A stretch of DNA of 64,000 nucleotides, taken from Mannheimia glucosida (lineage in GTDB: Bacteria; Pseudomonadota; Gammaproteobacteria; Enterobacterales; Pasteurellaceae). The stretch lies in NCBI RefSeq assembly GCF_046267875.1, contig NZ_CP176502.1, forward strand, positions 1,240,001-1,304,000. Reading direction: 5' to 3'. Positions 8,498 to 17,668 of this stretch are shown here, in pieces. Made by a program: the position numbers and the translations under genes. The notes beneath the pieces were generated by a model. That model worked only from the letters and a program-made list of their open reading frames with translations, made no database searches and was not told the origin of the DNA. How positions within the stretch are numbered: the stretch's first letter is position 1; every line of letters starts with the position of its first letter.

Positions 8498-8524
8498 GGT
8501 ACGAGCGTGGACGCTCGCACCATC
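8498..8524. repeat. Palindrome family C (GAGCG-TGGA-CGCTC)
   Basis: A five-pair hairpin GAGCG TGGA CGCTC within a longer block ending CACCATC. A second copy lies at 17561-17586 with a compensatory change in the stem. Confidence 0.75.
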
Positions 8525-8537
8525 GGGGCAATATCTA

Positions 8538-9857
8538 CTAAGATTTTAAAAACAGCGAAATAGATTCCAAATGCCCGGTGTGGGGGAACATATCAATCAT
8601 TGCCGCTTTTTCTAGCCTGTATCCTAATTGCAACAGCTTTTCGGCATCTCGCACCAGTGTTGCCGGATTGCACGAAACATAAACAATCCGCTCAGGATTG
8701 AGCGAAGCTAAATGGTCTAGGCAAAATAATGCCCCGTTGCGTGCCGGGTCGAGCAACACTTTGTTAAACGGCTCTTTTGCCCAAGGTTTGTCAGAAAACG
8801 GCTCATCTAAATTGGTTTGGTAAAATTCCACATTTTTTAGACCGCTTGTCACCGCATTCTCTCGGGCTTGTTGCACCATTGGTTCTACCCCTTCCACACC
8901 GACCACCGATTTCGCTCGCCCAGCAATAGGTAAGGTAAAATTCCCCATTCCACAGAAGAGATCTAACACTCGATCTTGGCTGGATAATTCCAGCCACTCA
9001 AGGGCTTTTTCCACCATTTTTTCATTGAGCGTGGCATTCACCTGAATAAAATCCCGAATTGAAAAATGCAACTTTAGCCCCTGAATTTGATAATACGGGC
9101 GTTCACCGCACAGATGTTCAATGCGGTTTTCTTCCGTCATCACAAAAAGAGATAATTGCTCTTGTGCAGCGAATTGACACAAATTGTGGTTATCTTGTGC
9201 CGATAATGCCCCTAAATGGCGGAAAAATAGGGCAATGGTATTATCCGCACTGACCAGCTCAATATGCCCCAATTTTTTCGGCTGTTGCCAGTTTTCAATC
9301 AGGTGTTTTAATTTGGGGAGCAAATTGGCAAGCGGTTCAACCAGCACTTCACAGTGTGCAAGCGGTATAATTTGGTTGGAATTTTGCAAACGAAAGCCGA
9401 TTACTGCCTTTCCCTGTTGAATCGCAATGCTTAATTTTGCCCGGCGGCGGTAGTGTTTATCGTGTCCGATAATCATCGGCTGAAAATCAATAGTGTGGGG
9501 TTGCAATTTCTGTAAGCGTTGAAATAATGCCTGTTGCTTTGCCTCACGTTGCAGTTCAAGCGAAATATGCTGCATTTGGCAGCCACCGCATTGCCCGTAA
9601 AGTTCGCAGCTTGGCATTCGCCGATTTGCAGATTTTTTAAGAATTTTAACCGCTTGTCCACGTCCGTATTGGCGTTTTTCTTCCAACACCTTAAATTCCA
9701 CCTGCTCTCTCGGCAACGCATTTTCAATAAACCACGTTTTGCCATTGATTTTGGCAATGCCTAAGCCTTGATAGTCTAATGATTGAATCTGTGTGGTTTG
9801 GCAAGCGGTCGATTTTTGTGATTTTTTTGCAGATTTCTCGGAATAAAAAATAGCCAT
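8538..9857 (-). CDS. rlmD: 23S rRNA (uracil-1939-C5)-methyltransferase
   Basis: An SAM-dependent enzyme that makes 5-methyluridine at position 1939 of 23S rRNA. An N-terminal TRAM domain (residues 20-75) is followed by cysteines for a 4Fe-4S cluster (CELYGQCGGCQMQH, near 83-95 with a later Cys). The SAM-binding LDLFCGMGNFTLP and the catalytic YVSCNPATLVRD are present. Length 439 matches RumA/RlmD (433 in E. coli). Its N-terminus carries a uptake signal sequence in its coding DNA. Confidence 0.93.
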   Translation of the reverse strand: MAIFYSEKSAKKSQKSTACQTTQIQSLDYQGLGIAKINGKTWFIENALPREQVEFKVLEEKRQYGRGQAVKILKKSANRRMPSCELYGQCGGCQMQHISLELQREAKQQALFQRLQKLQPHTIDFQPMIIGHDKHYRRRAKLSIAIQQGKAVIGFRLQNSNQIIPLAHCEVLVEPLANLLPKLKHLIENWQQPKKLGHIELVSADNTIALFFRHLGALSAQDNHNLCQFAAQEQLSLFVMTEENRIEHLCGERPYYQIQGLKLHFSIRDFIQVNATLNEKMVEKALEWLELSSQDRVLDLFCGMGNFTLPIAGRAKSVVGVEGVEPMVQQARENAVTSGLKNVEFYQTNLDEPFSDKPWAKEPFNKVLLDPARNGALFCLDHLASLNPERIVYVSCNPATLVRDAEKLLQLGYRLEKAAMIDMFPHTGHLESISLFLKS

Positions 9858-9941
9858 TGTTTTCAGATGAATTGTTATGATATAAAGTGTCGAAATGGGG
9901 AGATTATATAAGAAAAGCAGTTGGCGGAAAATGGAGGCAAT

Positions 9942-11267
9942 ATGATTTCATCGGTTTGGAATGAACGTTATTTGGCGGATAAAAAACGGGAACAAGATCA
10001 CCGCTCGCCTTTTCAGCGGGATCGGGCAAGGTTGTTGCATTCGGAGGCTTTTCGCTGTTTGCAGGCGAAAACGCAAATTCACGCCGTGGGGGAAGATGAT
10101 TTTTATCGAACCCGCTTAACCCATTCGTTGGAAGTGGCTCAAATCGGTAGCAGTTTGCGAGAAAAATTATTAGCCGATGTGGAAGGCTTTCAAGCGGTCT
10201 GTTCAGAGCAGGAATTTGCAAAAAATACGGTAAATCTGACCGCTTTACTGCCGGATCATAGCTTGGTGGAATCGCTCTGTTTCGCCCACGATCTCGGGCA
10301 TCCGCCGTTCGGGCACGGTGGCGAAATGGCGTTAAATTATAAAATGCACGCTTTTGGTGGCTTCGAGGGCAATGCTCAATCGTTTCGGATTATGACCCAG
10401 CTTGAGCCTTACACTGAAACAGCCGGAATGAATCTAACCCGCCGTACTTTGCTTGGCGTGATGAAATATCCGGCTCTGTTGTCGCAAACCTCGCCGATTG
10501 AGCCGGCAGAAATAAGTGAATCTCGGCATATTAATTTGCATCATTTCCCACAGAGCAAAGGGATTTTTGATGACGATACTCATTTTTTTGAGTGGGTATT
10601 AGCCCCGTTAAGTGAAAAAGACAGACGCCAATTTTGCACGGTTAAGCCCAATCAAGATCCGAAACAGTCGAATAAAACGCAATATAAATCTCTTGATTGC
10701 AGCATAATGGAGTTGGCAGACGATATTGCCTATGGTGTACACGATTTGGAAGATGCGATTGTAGGTGGAATGGTTACACCGCAATCGTGGCAAAATGCGG
10801 AAAAATTGCTGGCGGAGTGCCAATCCGATTGGGTGAAACAACGCCTGCTGGAGATTCGGGAAAAGCTCTTTTCTCAGCACCGCTACGAGCGAAAAGATGT
10901 GATCGGGGCATTAGTGAATCATTTTATTACCAATGTGCGTTGGAAAGTACTGCCTGAATTTGACGAGCCGTTGCTCCGCTATAATGCTTATTTGCCGGAG
11001 AATGTTGCTTGTGTGCTGAAAATCTTAAAAGATTTTGTGTATCAATATGTGATTTGTGATGCCAAAACTCAGCGGGTGGAACGCAAGGGGCAACGCATTC
11101 TAATGGAATTGTTCGATATTTTAAGTAGTGATCCGATGAGATTACTCCCTAATAATGTGCGGAAGCGTTGGAAAAATGCGGAAGAACCTAAGCGTGCAAG
11201 GGTAATTTGCGACTATTTAGCCGGTATGTCTGACGGGCAGGCGTTTAAACTTTTTGAAAGTTTATAA
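9942..11267 (+). CDS. dgt: Deoxyguanosinetriphosphate triphosphohydrolase-like protein (HD domain)
   Basis: An HD-superfamily dNTP triphosphohydrolase. The metal-binding residues are visible as THSLEV (His) and CFAHDLGHPPFGHGGE (HD and downstream His). The 441-residue length fits the class represented by the P. aeruginosa and Mannheimia proteins annotated as dGTPase-like type 2 more than the 505-residue E. coli Dgt, so substrate preference is uncertain. The start at 9942 has GGAGG upstream; a TTG further 5' would add seven residues. Confidence 0.85.
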   Translation: MISSVWNERYLADKKREQDHRSPFQRDRARLLHSEAFRCLQAKTQIHAVGEDDFYRTRLTHSLEVAQIGSSLREKLLADVEGFQAVCSEQEFAKNTVNLTALLPDHSLVESLCFAHDLGHPPFGHGGEMALNYKMHAFGGFEGNAQSFRIMTQLEPYTETAGMNLTRRTLLGVMKYPALLSQTSPIEPAEISESRHINLHHFPQSKGIFDDDTHFFEWVLAPLSEKDRRQFCTVKPNQDPKQSNKTQYKSLDCSIMELADDIAYGVHDLEDAIVGGMVTPQSWQNAEKLLAECQSDWVKQRLLEIREKLFSQHRYERKDVIGALVNHFITNVRWKVLPEFDEPLLRYNAYLPENVACVLKILKDFVYQYVICDAKTQRVERKGQRILMELFDILSSDPMRLLPNNVRKRWKNAEEPKRARVICDYLAGMSDGQAFKLFESL

Positions 11268-11329
11268 TGAACTTTGTTAATTTTGCAAGGTCTCAGTAAT
11301 AGGTTTCATTTATTTAATAGGAGATTTCA

Positions 11330-11689
11330 ATGAAAACTGTTTCTAAAGGTCTTTTAGTATTAGCAACTTTGGCTTCTGCAACAGCATTTGCGGTTTCTAT
11401 TCCAAGTGAAATTTATCAGCCTCGTGGCGAATTAGTTAAAGCAGATCGTCAAGGTAATGGTGAGTTTGAAGTAGAATATCGTGTCAGTGGTAATGATGTT
11501 CGTGGCTTAGCGAAAAGTGCGATCGCCCACGCTAAACGTAAAGGTTTCCATTTAGTAGAATCTGATATTCATAGAGATGATGCTGATTTAAAATTCAAAC
11601 GTGGTGACCAAGAGCTGGATATTGAAATTGAAGTAAAAGGTAGAAATCGGATTGAATATAAGGCAGATCTAGATTTAGATAAAAACTAA
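11330..11689 (+). CDS. Small exported protein of unknown function
   Basis: A 119-residue product with a typical signal peptide (MKTVSKGLLVLATLASATAFA, cleavage after AFA) and a mature part of about 98 residues rich in charged residues (RKGFHLVESDIHRDDADLKF and so on). AGGAG precedes the start. No cysteines, no lipobox, no membrane segment after the signal. I do not recognise the family. It stands alone and is followed by an uptake-signal hairpin, so it is likely its own transcription unit; a periplasmic location is inferred. Confidence 0.75.
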   Translation: MKTVSKGLLVLATLASATAFAVSIPSEIYQPRGELVKADRQGNGEFEVEYRVSGNDVRGLAKSAIAHAKRKGFHLVESDIHRDDADLKFKRGDQELDIEIEVKGRNRIEYKADLDLDKN

Positions 11690-11705
11690 ATTTACCCCTT
11701 AAAAC

Positions 11706-11738
11706 GACCGCTTGTGTGATTTAACCGCACAAGCGGTC
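11706..11738 (+). terminator. Terminator made of an inverted uptake signal pair
   Basis: GACCGCTTGTG (11706-11716) pairs with CACAAGCGGTC (11728-11738) and is followed by TTTTTATT. It closes the small exported-protein gene. Confidence 0.85.
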
Positions 11739-11849
11739 TTTTTATTGTGCTTTTTTGCAAAAATACTCAAGCCGACCGGTCCCGGAATTTGGTAAAATAG
11801 CCGTTTAAATGACAATAATGATGCTTTTACTTATTACTTAGAGGAAAAA

Positions 11850-14762
11850 ATGTTTTTAGTCGGTCAGCGTTGGCTAAGTGAATCGGAAAATAATTTAGGT
11901 TTGGGAATCGTGACTTCGGTGGATCATCGCACTGTCACTATCAATTTCCCGGCAGCGGAAGAAGAGCGGGTCTATGCGATTGCAGTTGCACCTTTAACTC
12001 GAGTGCAGTTTCAAGCCGGAGATAGAATTAACAGTATAGATGGCTGGCAGTTAGAGGTTTCAGAGGTTGTGGAAAATCAAGGTGCCGTAATCTATTTGGG
12101 CAAAAGGGTGGATAACGGTGAAGAAGCGGTACTGCCTGAAATGTTGCTCGATCATAAAATCAGTTTCAGCAAACCGCAAGACCGCCTTTTTTCGGCTCAG
12201 ATTGATCGCTCAGATCGCTTTGCATTACGCTTTAACGCTTTGCAGCACCAGCAAGCGCAATATCAGTCGCCACTGCGTGGTTTGCGAGGCATTCGAGCTA
12301 GCCTGATTCCACATCAATTACATATTGCAAAAGAAGTCGGGCAACGCCTTGCTCCTCGTGTCCTATTAGCCGATGAAGTGGGACTGGGTAAAACTATTGA
12401 AGCCGGTATGATTTTGCAGCAACAGCTATTTTCGGGCAGAGCAGAACGAGTATTGGTATTAGTGCCGGAAAGTTTGCAACACCAATGGTTGGTGGAAATG
12501 CTTCGCCGTTTTAATCTGAAATTCTCGTTATTCGATGAAGAACGTTGTAGTGATTTTGATAAACAAGATGAAAATGGCGATGATGTTAGCGAAAATCCGT
12601 TTGAAAGCGAAGCGTTAGTAATCACCTCGCTAAATTGGTTGGAAACTGCCCCAAACCGAGCCAATCAAGTGCTTGCGGCTGACTGGGATCTCTTAATTGT
12701 GGATGAGGCTCACCATCTGGAATGGTCGGAAACCGAATCTTCTATCGGCTATCAGTTGGTAGAGCGTTTATCTCAACAAATTCCTGCCGTTCTGCTTTTA
12801 ACGGCAACACCGGAACAATTAGGGCAAGAAAGCCATTTTGCCCGCTTGGCGTTGTTAGATTCGGATCGTTTTTATGATTATGCCGAGTTTGTACAGGAGC
12901 AAGCACAGTATAAACCGGTTGCAGATGCGGTGAGTAGCTTATTAAGCGATAAACCGCTAACCAATGACGAGCAGAATGCGATAGCAGAGCTGCTAAGCGA
13001 GCAAGATACCGAGCCGATGTTCCGTGCGATTAATAGCAAAAAATCGGACGAAAATGACCGCTTGCAAGCCCGTCAAGAGCTAATTAGTGAGTTAATTGAC
13101 CGCCACGGCACCAGCCGAGTGCTGTTTAGAAATACCCGTCAGGGGGTGAAAGGTTTCCCACATCGGGAATACCACCAAATCAGCCTAGAAATGCCTAAAC
13201 AGTACCAAAATGCGTTAAAAGTGATGGGTATGATGGGGAGCGTGAGCCAAAGTGATTTGCTCTATCCTGAATATTTGTTCCAACGAATGAACCCGAATGC
13301 GAAATGGGCTGAATTCGACCCTCGGATTGATTGGCTTATCACCTTCTTAAAAAATCATCGTGATGAAAAAGTGCTGGTGATTTGCAAACAGGCAGACACC
13401 GCAATTGCTTTGGAGCAAGTTTTGCGTGAGCGTGAGGCAATTCGTTCGGCAGTGTTCCACGAGAAAATGTCGATTGTAGAGCGGGATAAAGCGGCGGCTT
13501 ATTTTGCTCAACAAGAAGAAGGAGCTCAGGTGCTGATTAGTTCAAGCATCGGTTCAGAAGGGCGAAATTTCCAATTTGCTAAAGATTTAGTGCTGTTTAA
13601 TTTGCCGGATAACCCGGATTTATTGGAGCAAAGTATTGGGCGATTAGATCGTATCGGACAGAAAAATGACATTCAGATTTATGTGCCTTGCTTTAATTTA
13701 TCGGCTCAACAGATGTTGGCAGAGTGGTATCACAAGGGCTTGAATGCGTTTGAAGAAACCTGCCCGATGGGAACAGCGATCTTCCGTGAATTAGGTGAAG
13801 AATTGCAACAATTCCTGCAAAAACCGGAACTTTCAGCCCAATTTGATGATTTTGTTGCGAAAACCTATAAACGCCAACAGTATTTGAAAGCCGAACTGGA
13901 GAAAGGACGGGACAGATTATTAGAACTGAATTCTAATGGCGGAGAAGCAGCTCAACAGCTCGCTAATGATATTGCGAAAGAAGATAATAATCCGCAGTTG
14001 GTTAATTTTGCCTTGAGTTTGTTTGATGTGATTGGCGTTGAACAGGAAGATTTAGGCGAGCAGAGCATTGTGATTAGCCCAACCGGACATATGCTTGTGC
14101 CTGATTTCCCGGGGCTATCGGAAGATGGCACGACCATTACCTTTAATCGTGAACTGGCGTTAATGCGGGAAGAGGTGGAATTTCTCACTTGGGATCACCC
14201 GATGATCCGCAACGGTATTGATTTAATCACCTCCGGCGATATTGGCAAATCGGCAATCTCATTGCTGGTGAATAATAAATTGCCTGCTGGTACATTATTA
14301 CTTGAAGCGATTTATGTAGTGGAAGCACAAGCACCGAAAGGGCTAAATTTAACCCGTTTCCTACCGCCAACCCTGATTCGGGTTTTAGTGGATAACAAAG
14401 GCAACAATATTGCTCCGCAGGTCTCTTTTGCCGGGCTTGAACGCCAATTAAAACCAGTGAATAAACAGATGGCAAATAAAATTGCCAAAATGGCTCGAGC
14501 GGATATTGAAAAATTAATTAAAGCGAGTGAAAAAGCGGTAGAACCTCAGGTTCAACAGGTGATTGAAACTGCCAAATTTGAGGCAAATAGCAAATTAAAA
14601 GCAGAATTACACCGCTTGGAATCACTCAAAATGGTGAATAAAAATATTCGAGCCGATGAAGTTGAAGCCTTAGAACAACAGCTTAACGATTCCCTTGCCC
14701 AGCTTGAAACGGCAAATTATCGCTTAGATAGCTTGCGAGTGATTGTAAGTAATAAAGCGTAA
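11850..14762 (+). CDS. rapA: RNA polymerase-associated ATPase RapA
   Basis: A Swi2/Snf2-family ATPase that binds RNA polymerase and helps it recycle. Residues 1-110 form the Tudor-like N-terminal domains. The helicase core has Walker A within LLADEVGLGKTIEAG (about residue 174), DEAH in IVDEAHHLEW and motif VI in QSIGRLDRIGQ. A C-terminal region with a coiled coil completes the 970 residues (968 in E. coli). AGAGGAAAAA precedes the start. A perfect 18-base stem follows the gene. Confidence 0.96.
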   Translation: MFLVGQRWLSESENNLGLGIVTSVDHRTVTINFPAAEEERVYAIAVAPLTRVQFQAGDRINSIDGWQLEVSEVVENQGAVIYLGKRVDNGEEAVLPEMLLDHKISFSKPQDRLFSAQIDRSDRFALRFNALQHQQAQYQSPLRGLRGIRASLIPHQLHIAKEVGQRLAPRVLLADEVGLGKTIEAGMILQQQLFSGRAERVLVLVPESLQHQWLVEMLRRFNLKFSLFDEERCSDFDKQDENGDDVSENPFESEALVITSLNWLETAPNRANQVLAADWDLLIVDEAHHLEWSETESSIGYQLVERLSQQIPAVLLLTATPEQLGQESHFARLALLDSDRFYDYAEFVQEQAQYKPVADAVSSLLSDKPLTNDEQNAIAELLSEQDTEPMFRAINSKKSDENDRLQARQELISELIDRHGTSRVLFRNTRQGVKGFPHREYHQISLEMPKQYQNALKVMGMMGSVSQSDLLYPEYLFQRMNPNAKWAEFDPRIDWLITFLKNHRDEKVLVICKQADTAIALEQVLREREAIRSAVFHEKMSIVERDKAAAYFAQQEEGAQVLISSSIGSEGRNFQFAKDLVLFNLPDNPDLLEQSIGRLDRIGQKNDIQIYVPCFNLSAQQMLAEWYHKGLNAFEETCPMGTAIFRELGEELQQFLQKPELSAQFDDFVAKTYKRQQYLKAELEKGRDRLLELNSNGGEAAQQLANDIAKEDNNPQLVNFALSLFDVIGVEQEDLGEQSIVISPTGHMLVPDFPGLSEDGTTITFNRELALMREEVEFLTWDHPMIRNGIDLITSGDIGKSAISLLVNNKLPAGTLLLEAIYVVEAQAPKGLNLTRFLPPTLIRVLVDNKGNNIAPQVSFAGLERQLKPVNKQMANKIAKMARADIEKLIKASEKAVEPQVQQVIETAKFEANSKLKAELHRLESLKMVNKNIRADEVEALEQQLNDSLAQLETANYRLDSLRVIVSNKA

Positions 14763-14776
14763 TTTTTTGCAAGTAC

Positions 14777-14818
14777 GAAAAGTGATTTTTTCGATCTGTG
14801 TCGAAAAAATCACTTTTC
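14777..14818 (+). terminator. rapA terminator
   Basis: Two perfect 18-base arms (14777-14794 and 14801-14818, GAAAAGTGATTTTTTCGA and complement) with a 6-base loop, followed by TATTTTG. The stem has no uptake signal core. Confidence 0.8.
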
Positions 14819-14849
14819 TATTTTGTGTCATCCTTGCAGATTATTTATG

Positions 14850-14887
14850 CTATTCCTCATATTGTAAAAGGTATAAAAAAGGAATAG
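14850..14887. promoter_or_regulatory. Inverted repeat at the brnT start
   Basis: CTATTCCT (14850-14857) and AGGAATAG (14880-14887) are perfect inverted arms; the right arm contains the brnT ribosome binding site (AAGGAA). It could be the operator for BrnA autorepression or an RNA hairpin hiding the binding site. Position and symmetry are seen; the role is inferred. Confidence 0.5.
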
Positions 14888-14888
14888 T

Positions 14889-15185
14889 ATGTATATAGAT
14901 TTGCAATATGCTGCACCGTTATTATTTGAATACGACCCAAACAAAAGCCAAATTAATTTAGCCAAACACGGTATTGATTTTGAACAGGCAAAGTTGCTTT
15001 GGGAAGATGAAAAACGAGTGACATTAGTTTCACGTTCAGATATTGAACCTCGTTATTTAACGGTTGCAAAATTAGCTGGCAAACATTGGAGTGCATTTTT
15101 TACAATGCGAAATGAGGCTATTCGTTTGATTTCCGTCAGACGTTCACGTAAAAAGGAAATTTCTTGTTATGAAAAATACCATTAG
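14889..15185 (+). CDS. brnT: BrnT family toxin (RelE-like ribonuclease fold)
   Basis: The toxin of the type II BrnT-BrnA system. The hallmark N-terminal block is visible at residues 14-35 (FEYDPNKSQINLAKHGIDFE), followed by an LLWED segment and the C-terminal basic strand RLISVRRSRKKE. Length 98 is typical. BrnT toxins are ribonucleases that stop translation. The 3' end overlaps brnA by 17 bases, so the two are coupled. The toxin-first gene order is normal for this family. The pair is inserted between rapA and rluA and could be a recent arrival. Confidence 0.88.
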   Translation: MYIDLQYAAPLLFEYDPNKSQINLAKHGIDFEQAKLLWEDEKRVTLVSRSDIEPRYLTVAKLAGKHWSAFFTMRNEAIRLISVRRSRKKEISCYEKYH

Positions 15186-15411
15186 TGCCGAAGAATTAGA
15201 ACGTATCTTCGATGAAGGCAAAGAAGATGTTATTCAATATTTTGATCTTTCCACCGCTCATCGCCCGGGGCAGATGAAAAGGGTGAATGTTGATTTCCCA
15301 AATTGGATGGTGGAAGCGTTAGATAAGCAAGCCAGACATTTAGGTGTGCCACGTCAAGCCTTGATTAAAATGTGGATTGCGGAAAAATTACCGGCTCAAT
15401 CACCTAGGTAA
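15169..15411 (+). CDS. brnA: BrnA family antitoxin (ribbon-helix-helix)
   Basis: An 80-residue antitoxin and autorepressor. The C-terminal half (KRVNVDFPNWMVEALDKQAR, then HLGVPRQALIKMWIAEKL) is a ribbon-helix-helix DNA-binding domain; the acidic N-terminal half would contact BrnT. It overlaps brnT, and AAAAGGA lies about 12 bases upstream inside the toxin gene. The inverted repeat in front of brnT is a candidate binding site. Confidence 0.87.
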   Translation: MKNTISAEELERIFDEGKEDVIQYFDLSTAHRPGQMKRVNVDFPNWMVEALDKQARHLGVPRQALIKMWIAEKLPAQSPR

Positions 15412-15422
15412 GCGAGTGGCAA

Positions 15423-16091
15423 ATGGCATTAATTGAATATAACCCTCCATTAGAACCTTTTTTAGATGAGGTTTATCGAGATAACTATATTTTAGTGATT
15501 AACAAGCCGAGTGGTTTGTTATCAGTACCGGGCAATCGCCCCGAATATTACGACAGTGCAATGACTCGAGTACAGCAAAAATATGGCTTTACCGAACCGG
15601 CTCACCGTTTGGATATGGCAACAAGCGGTATTCTTTTGTTCGCCCTGAGTAAAGCGGCGGAAAAAGAACTAAAACGCCAATTTCGGGAACGCGAACCGAA
15701 AAAACACTATATTGCCTTACTTTGGGGCAAATTAGGCGAAAAAGTTGGGGATAAGGGCGAAATGAATTTTCCGCTGATTTGCGATTGGGAAAATCGCCCT
15801 CGTCAGAAAATTTGTTATGAACGGGGTAAAAAAGCGATTACCCATTATGAAGTGTTAGCTCATTATCCGAATAATACAACCCGAGTAAAACTCACACCAA
15901 TTACCGGTCGTTCGCACCAGCTAAGGGTTCATAGCCTTGCATTAGGGCACCCGATTATTGGTGATAAGTTTTACGCTAATCCGCTGGCAAAAAGTTTGTC
16001 ACCTCGATTATGTTTGCACGCGGAGTCTCTGACCATTACTCATCCGATTACAGGTGAGCTGATGACGTTTACTGCTGAGCCGGCTTTTTAG
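15423..16091 (+). CDS. rluA: 23S rRNA(746)/tRNA(32) pseudouridine synthase
   Basis: Dual-specificity enzyme for U746 of 23S rRNA and U32 of several tRNAs. The catalytic motif is HRLDMATSG (Asp at about residue 63) and the RluA-type ITGRSHQLRVH lies in the C-terminal half. Length 222 against 219 in E. coli, with no S4 domain, separates it from RluC and RluD. The start follows brnA by 11 bases. Its 3' end overlaps the convergent ampD by 23 bases. Confidence 0.93.
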   Translation: MALIEYNPPLEPFLDEVYRDNYILVINKPSGLLSVPGNRPEYYDSAMTRVQQKYGFTEPAHRLDMATSGILLFALSKAAEKELKRQFREREPKKHYIALLWGKLGEKVGDKGEMNFPLICDWENRPRQKICYERGKKAITHYEVLAHYPNNTTRVKLTPITGRSHQLRVHSLALGHPIIGDKFYANPLAKSLSPRLCLHAESLTITHPITGELMTFTAEPAF

Positions 16092-16644
16092 CCTCGTTCA
16101 GTAGGTGCTTGTAATATGCCCAATCAAAATATTGCCCCGGGTCGATTTTCCGTTCCGGGGCAATATGGCAATGCCCAGTGATGCGTTCATCGGTAATTTG
16201 TGGATAGCTTTGCTGAATGGCTTTGGTCAAATTAGCTAAAGATTGATATTGAGCCTGGGTAAACGGCTGATTATTACTGCCTTCCAGCTCAATGCCAATC
16301 GAATATTCATTGCATTTCTCCCGCCCTTCAAAACAAGACACGCCGGCGTGCCACGCCATATCGTTAAAATTCACATATTGCGTGATTTCCCCCTCCCTAT
16401 TAATCAAACAATGGGCGGAAACCCGTAGATCTTTGATTTCTTCAAAATAAGGGTGAACGGTTGGATCGAGTTTTCCTTGGAAAAACAGATCGATAAAATT
16501 TCCACCAAATTCTTCCGGCGGTAAGCTGATGTAGTGAATAACCAACAAGGAAATATCCTCTTGATCAGGACGTTGGCTAAAATGCGGAGACGGCACTTGT
16601 TTTTGACGGGTTAAGCAGCCCTGTTCGATTTTTAAATTTGGCAT
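16069..16644 (-). CDS. ampD: 1,6-anhydro-N-acetylmuramyl-L-alanine amidase
   Basis: Cytoplasmic zinc amidase that removes the peptide from anhydro-muropeptides in murein recycling. The amidase-2 zinc ligands are visible in VIHYISLPP (His) and in GHCHIAPERKIDPG (His and Asp). There is no signal peptide, which separates it from AmiD. The 191-residue length matches AmpD (183 in E. coli). Loss of AmpD raises beta-lactamase expression where ampC-ampR exists; no such genes are in this window. Confidence 0.93.
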   Translation of the reverse strand: MPNLKIEQGCLTRQKQVPSPHFSQRPDQEDISLLVIHYISLPPEEFGGNFIDLFFQGKLDPTVHPYFEEIKDLRVSAHCLINREGEITQYVNFNDMAWHAGVSCFEGREKCNEYSIGIELEGSNNQPFTQAQYQSLANLTKAIQQSYPQITDERITGHCHIAPERKIDPGQYFDWAYYKHLLNEAKKPAQQ

Positions 16645-16703
16645 AGTCTAAATAGGGTGAATACGTTAAAATATGGCTCATTTTACTAGAAAAAGAGAAG
16701 AAT

Positions 16704-17546
16704 ATGTTAAGTTATCGCCACAGTTTCCACGCCGGCAACCACGCTGATGTGTTAAAACACATTGTCCAACTTTTGATTTTACGTTCCTTAAAAGAGAAAG
16801 AAAAAGGGTTTTTATATCTCGATACCCACTCTGGTGTAGGTCGTTATAGCCTGTTAAGTTTTGAATCGGAAAAAACAGGCGAGTATTTAGAGGGCGTTGC
16901 CCGTTTATGGGAACGTGACGATTTACCGGAAGAAGTGGCATTCTATATTGATGAGCTGAAAAAATTAAACCGTGGCGGCAAGTTAAAGTATTACGCCGGT
17001 TCACCATTATTGGCGGTACAGCAACTGCGTGAGCAAGACCGAGCCATTCTTACCGAACTTCACCCCAATGATTTTCCGCTATTACGACAAGAATTTGCCA
17101 AAGCAAAAAACGTGCAAACCAAGCGTGAAAACGGCTTTCAACAATTAAAATCCGCTCTGCCGCCTAAAGAACGCCGAGGCCTTGTGCTGATTGACCCGCC
17201 TTATGAATTAAAAGAAGATTATGAATTGGTGGTTAAAGCGATTGAAGAGGGATACAAACGGTTTGCCACCGGTGTGTATGCCATTTGGTATCCGGTTGTG
17301 CTTCGCCAACATACTAAACGCATCGTGCGAGGTTTAATGGATACCGGTATTCGCAAAATTCTACAAATTGAACTTGCCGTTCGCCCTGATAGCGACCAAC
17401 GAGGAATGACGGCAAGTGGTATGATTGTGATCAACCCACCTTGGCAGCTTGAAACTCAGATGAAAAAAATCCTGCCTTATTTAACCGAGGTGCTTGTGCC
17501 GGAAGGAACAGGTTCTTGGAAGGTGGAGTGGATTACGCCTGAGTAA
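16704..17546 (+). CDS. rlmJ: 23S rRNA (adenine-2030-N6)-methyltransferase
   Basis: Methylates A2030 of 23S rRNA. It begins with the conserved MLSYRHSFHAGNHADVLKH and carries the N6-adenine methyltransferase motif IDPPYE near residue 163. Length 280 equals E. coli RlmJ. AGAAGAA precedes the start. In Haemophilus the homologue has been linked to growth on DNA as a carbon source (com/ComJ naming), which may matter in a transformable organism; that link is from memory. Confidence 0.93.
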   Translation: MLSYRHSFHAGNHADVLKHIVQLLILRSLKEKEKGFLYLDTHSGVGRYSLLSFESEKTGEYLEGVARLWERDDLPEEVAFYIDELKKLNRGGKLKYYAGSPLLAVQQLREQDRAILTELHPNDFPLLRQEFAKAKNVQTKRENGFQQLKSALPPKERRGLVLIDPPYELKEDYELVVKAIEEGYKRFATGVYAIWYPVVLRQHTKRIVRGLMDTGIRKILQIELAVRPDSDQRGMTASGMIVINPPWQLETQMKKILPYLTEVLVPEGTGSWKVEWITPE

Positions 17547-17560
17547 ATTAAATACGGATA

Positions 17561-17586
17561 GCACAAGCGTGGACGCTTGCGCCATC
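17561..17586. repeat. Palindrome family C, second copy (AAGCG-TGGA-CGCTT)
   Basis: The same block as at 8498-8524, but with stem AAGCG/CGCTT in place of GAGCG/CGCTC. The change on both arms keeps the pairing. It follows rlmJ. Confidence 0.75.
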
Positions 17587-17668
17587 ATAAATTCTGATTT
17601 GCAATATTTTTTAGAAAAATAACCGCTTGTCTTATCAAGAAGTGGGGGAAATATAAAAGGAAAAAACT

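Noticed and set aside
9473..9757. Extra reading frames antisense to or within rlmD and many other genes
   Set aside because: They are shadows of strong coding regions, with no ribosome binding site, no family motif and unlikely composition.
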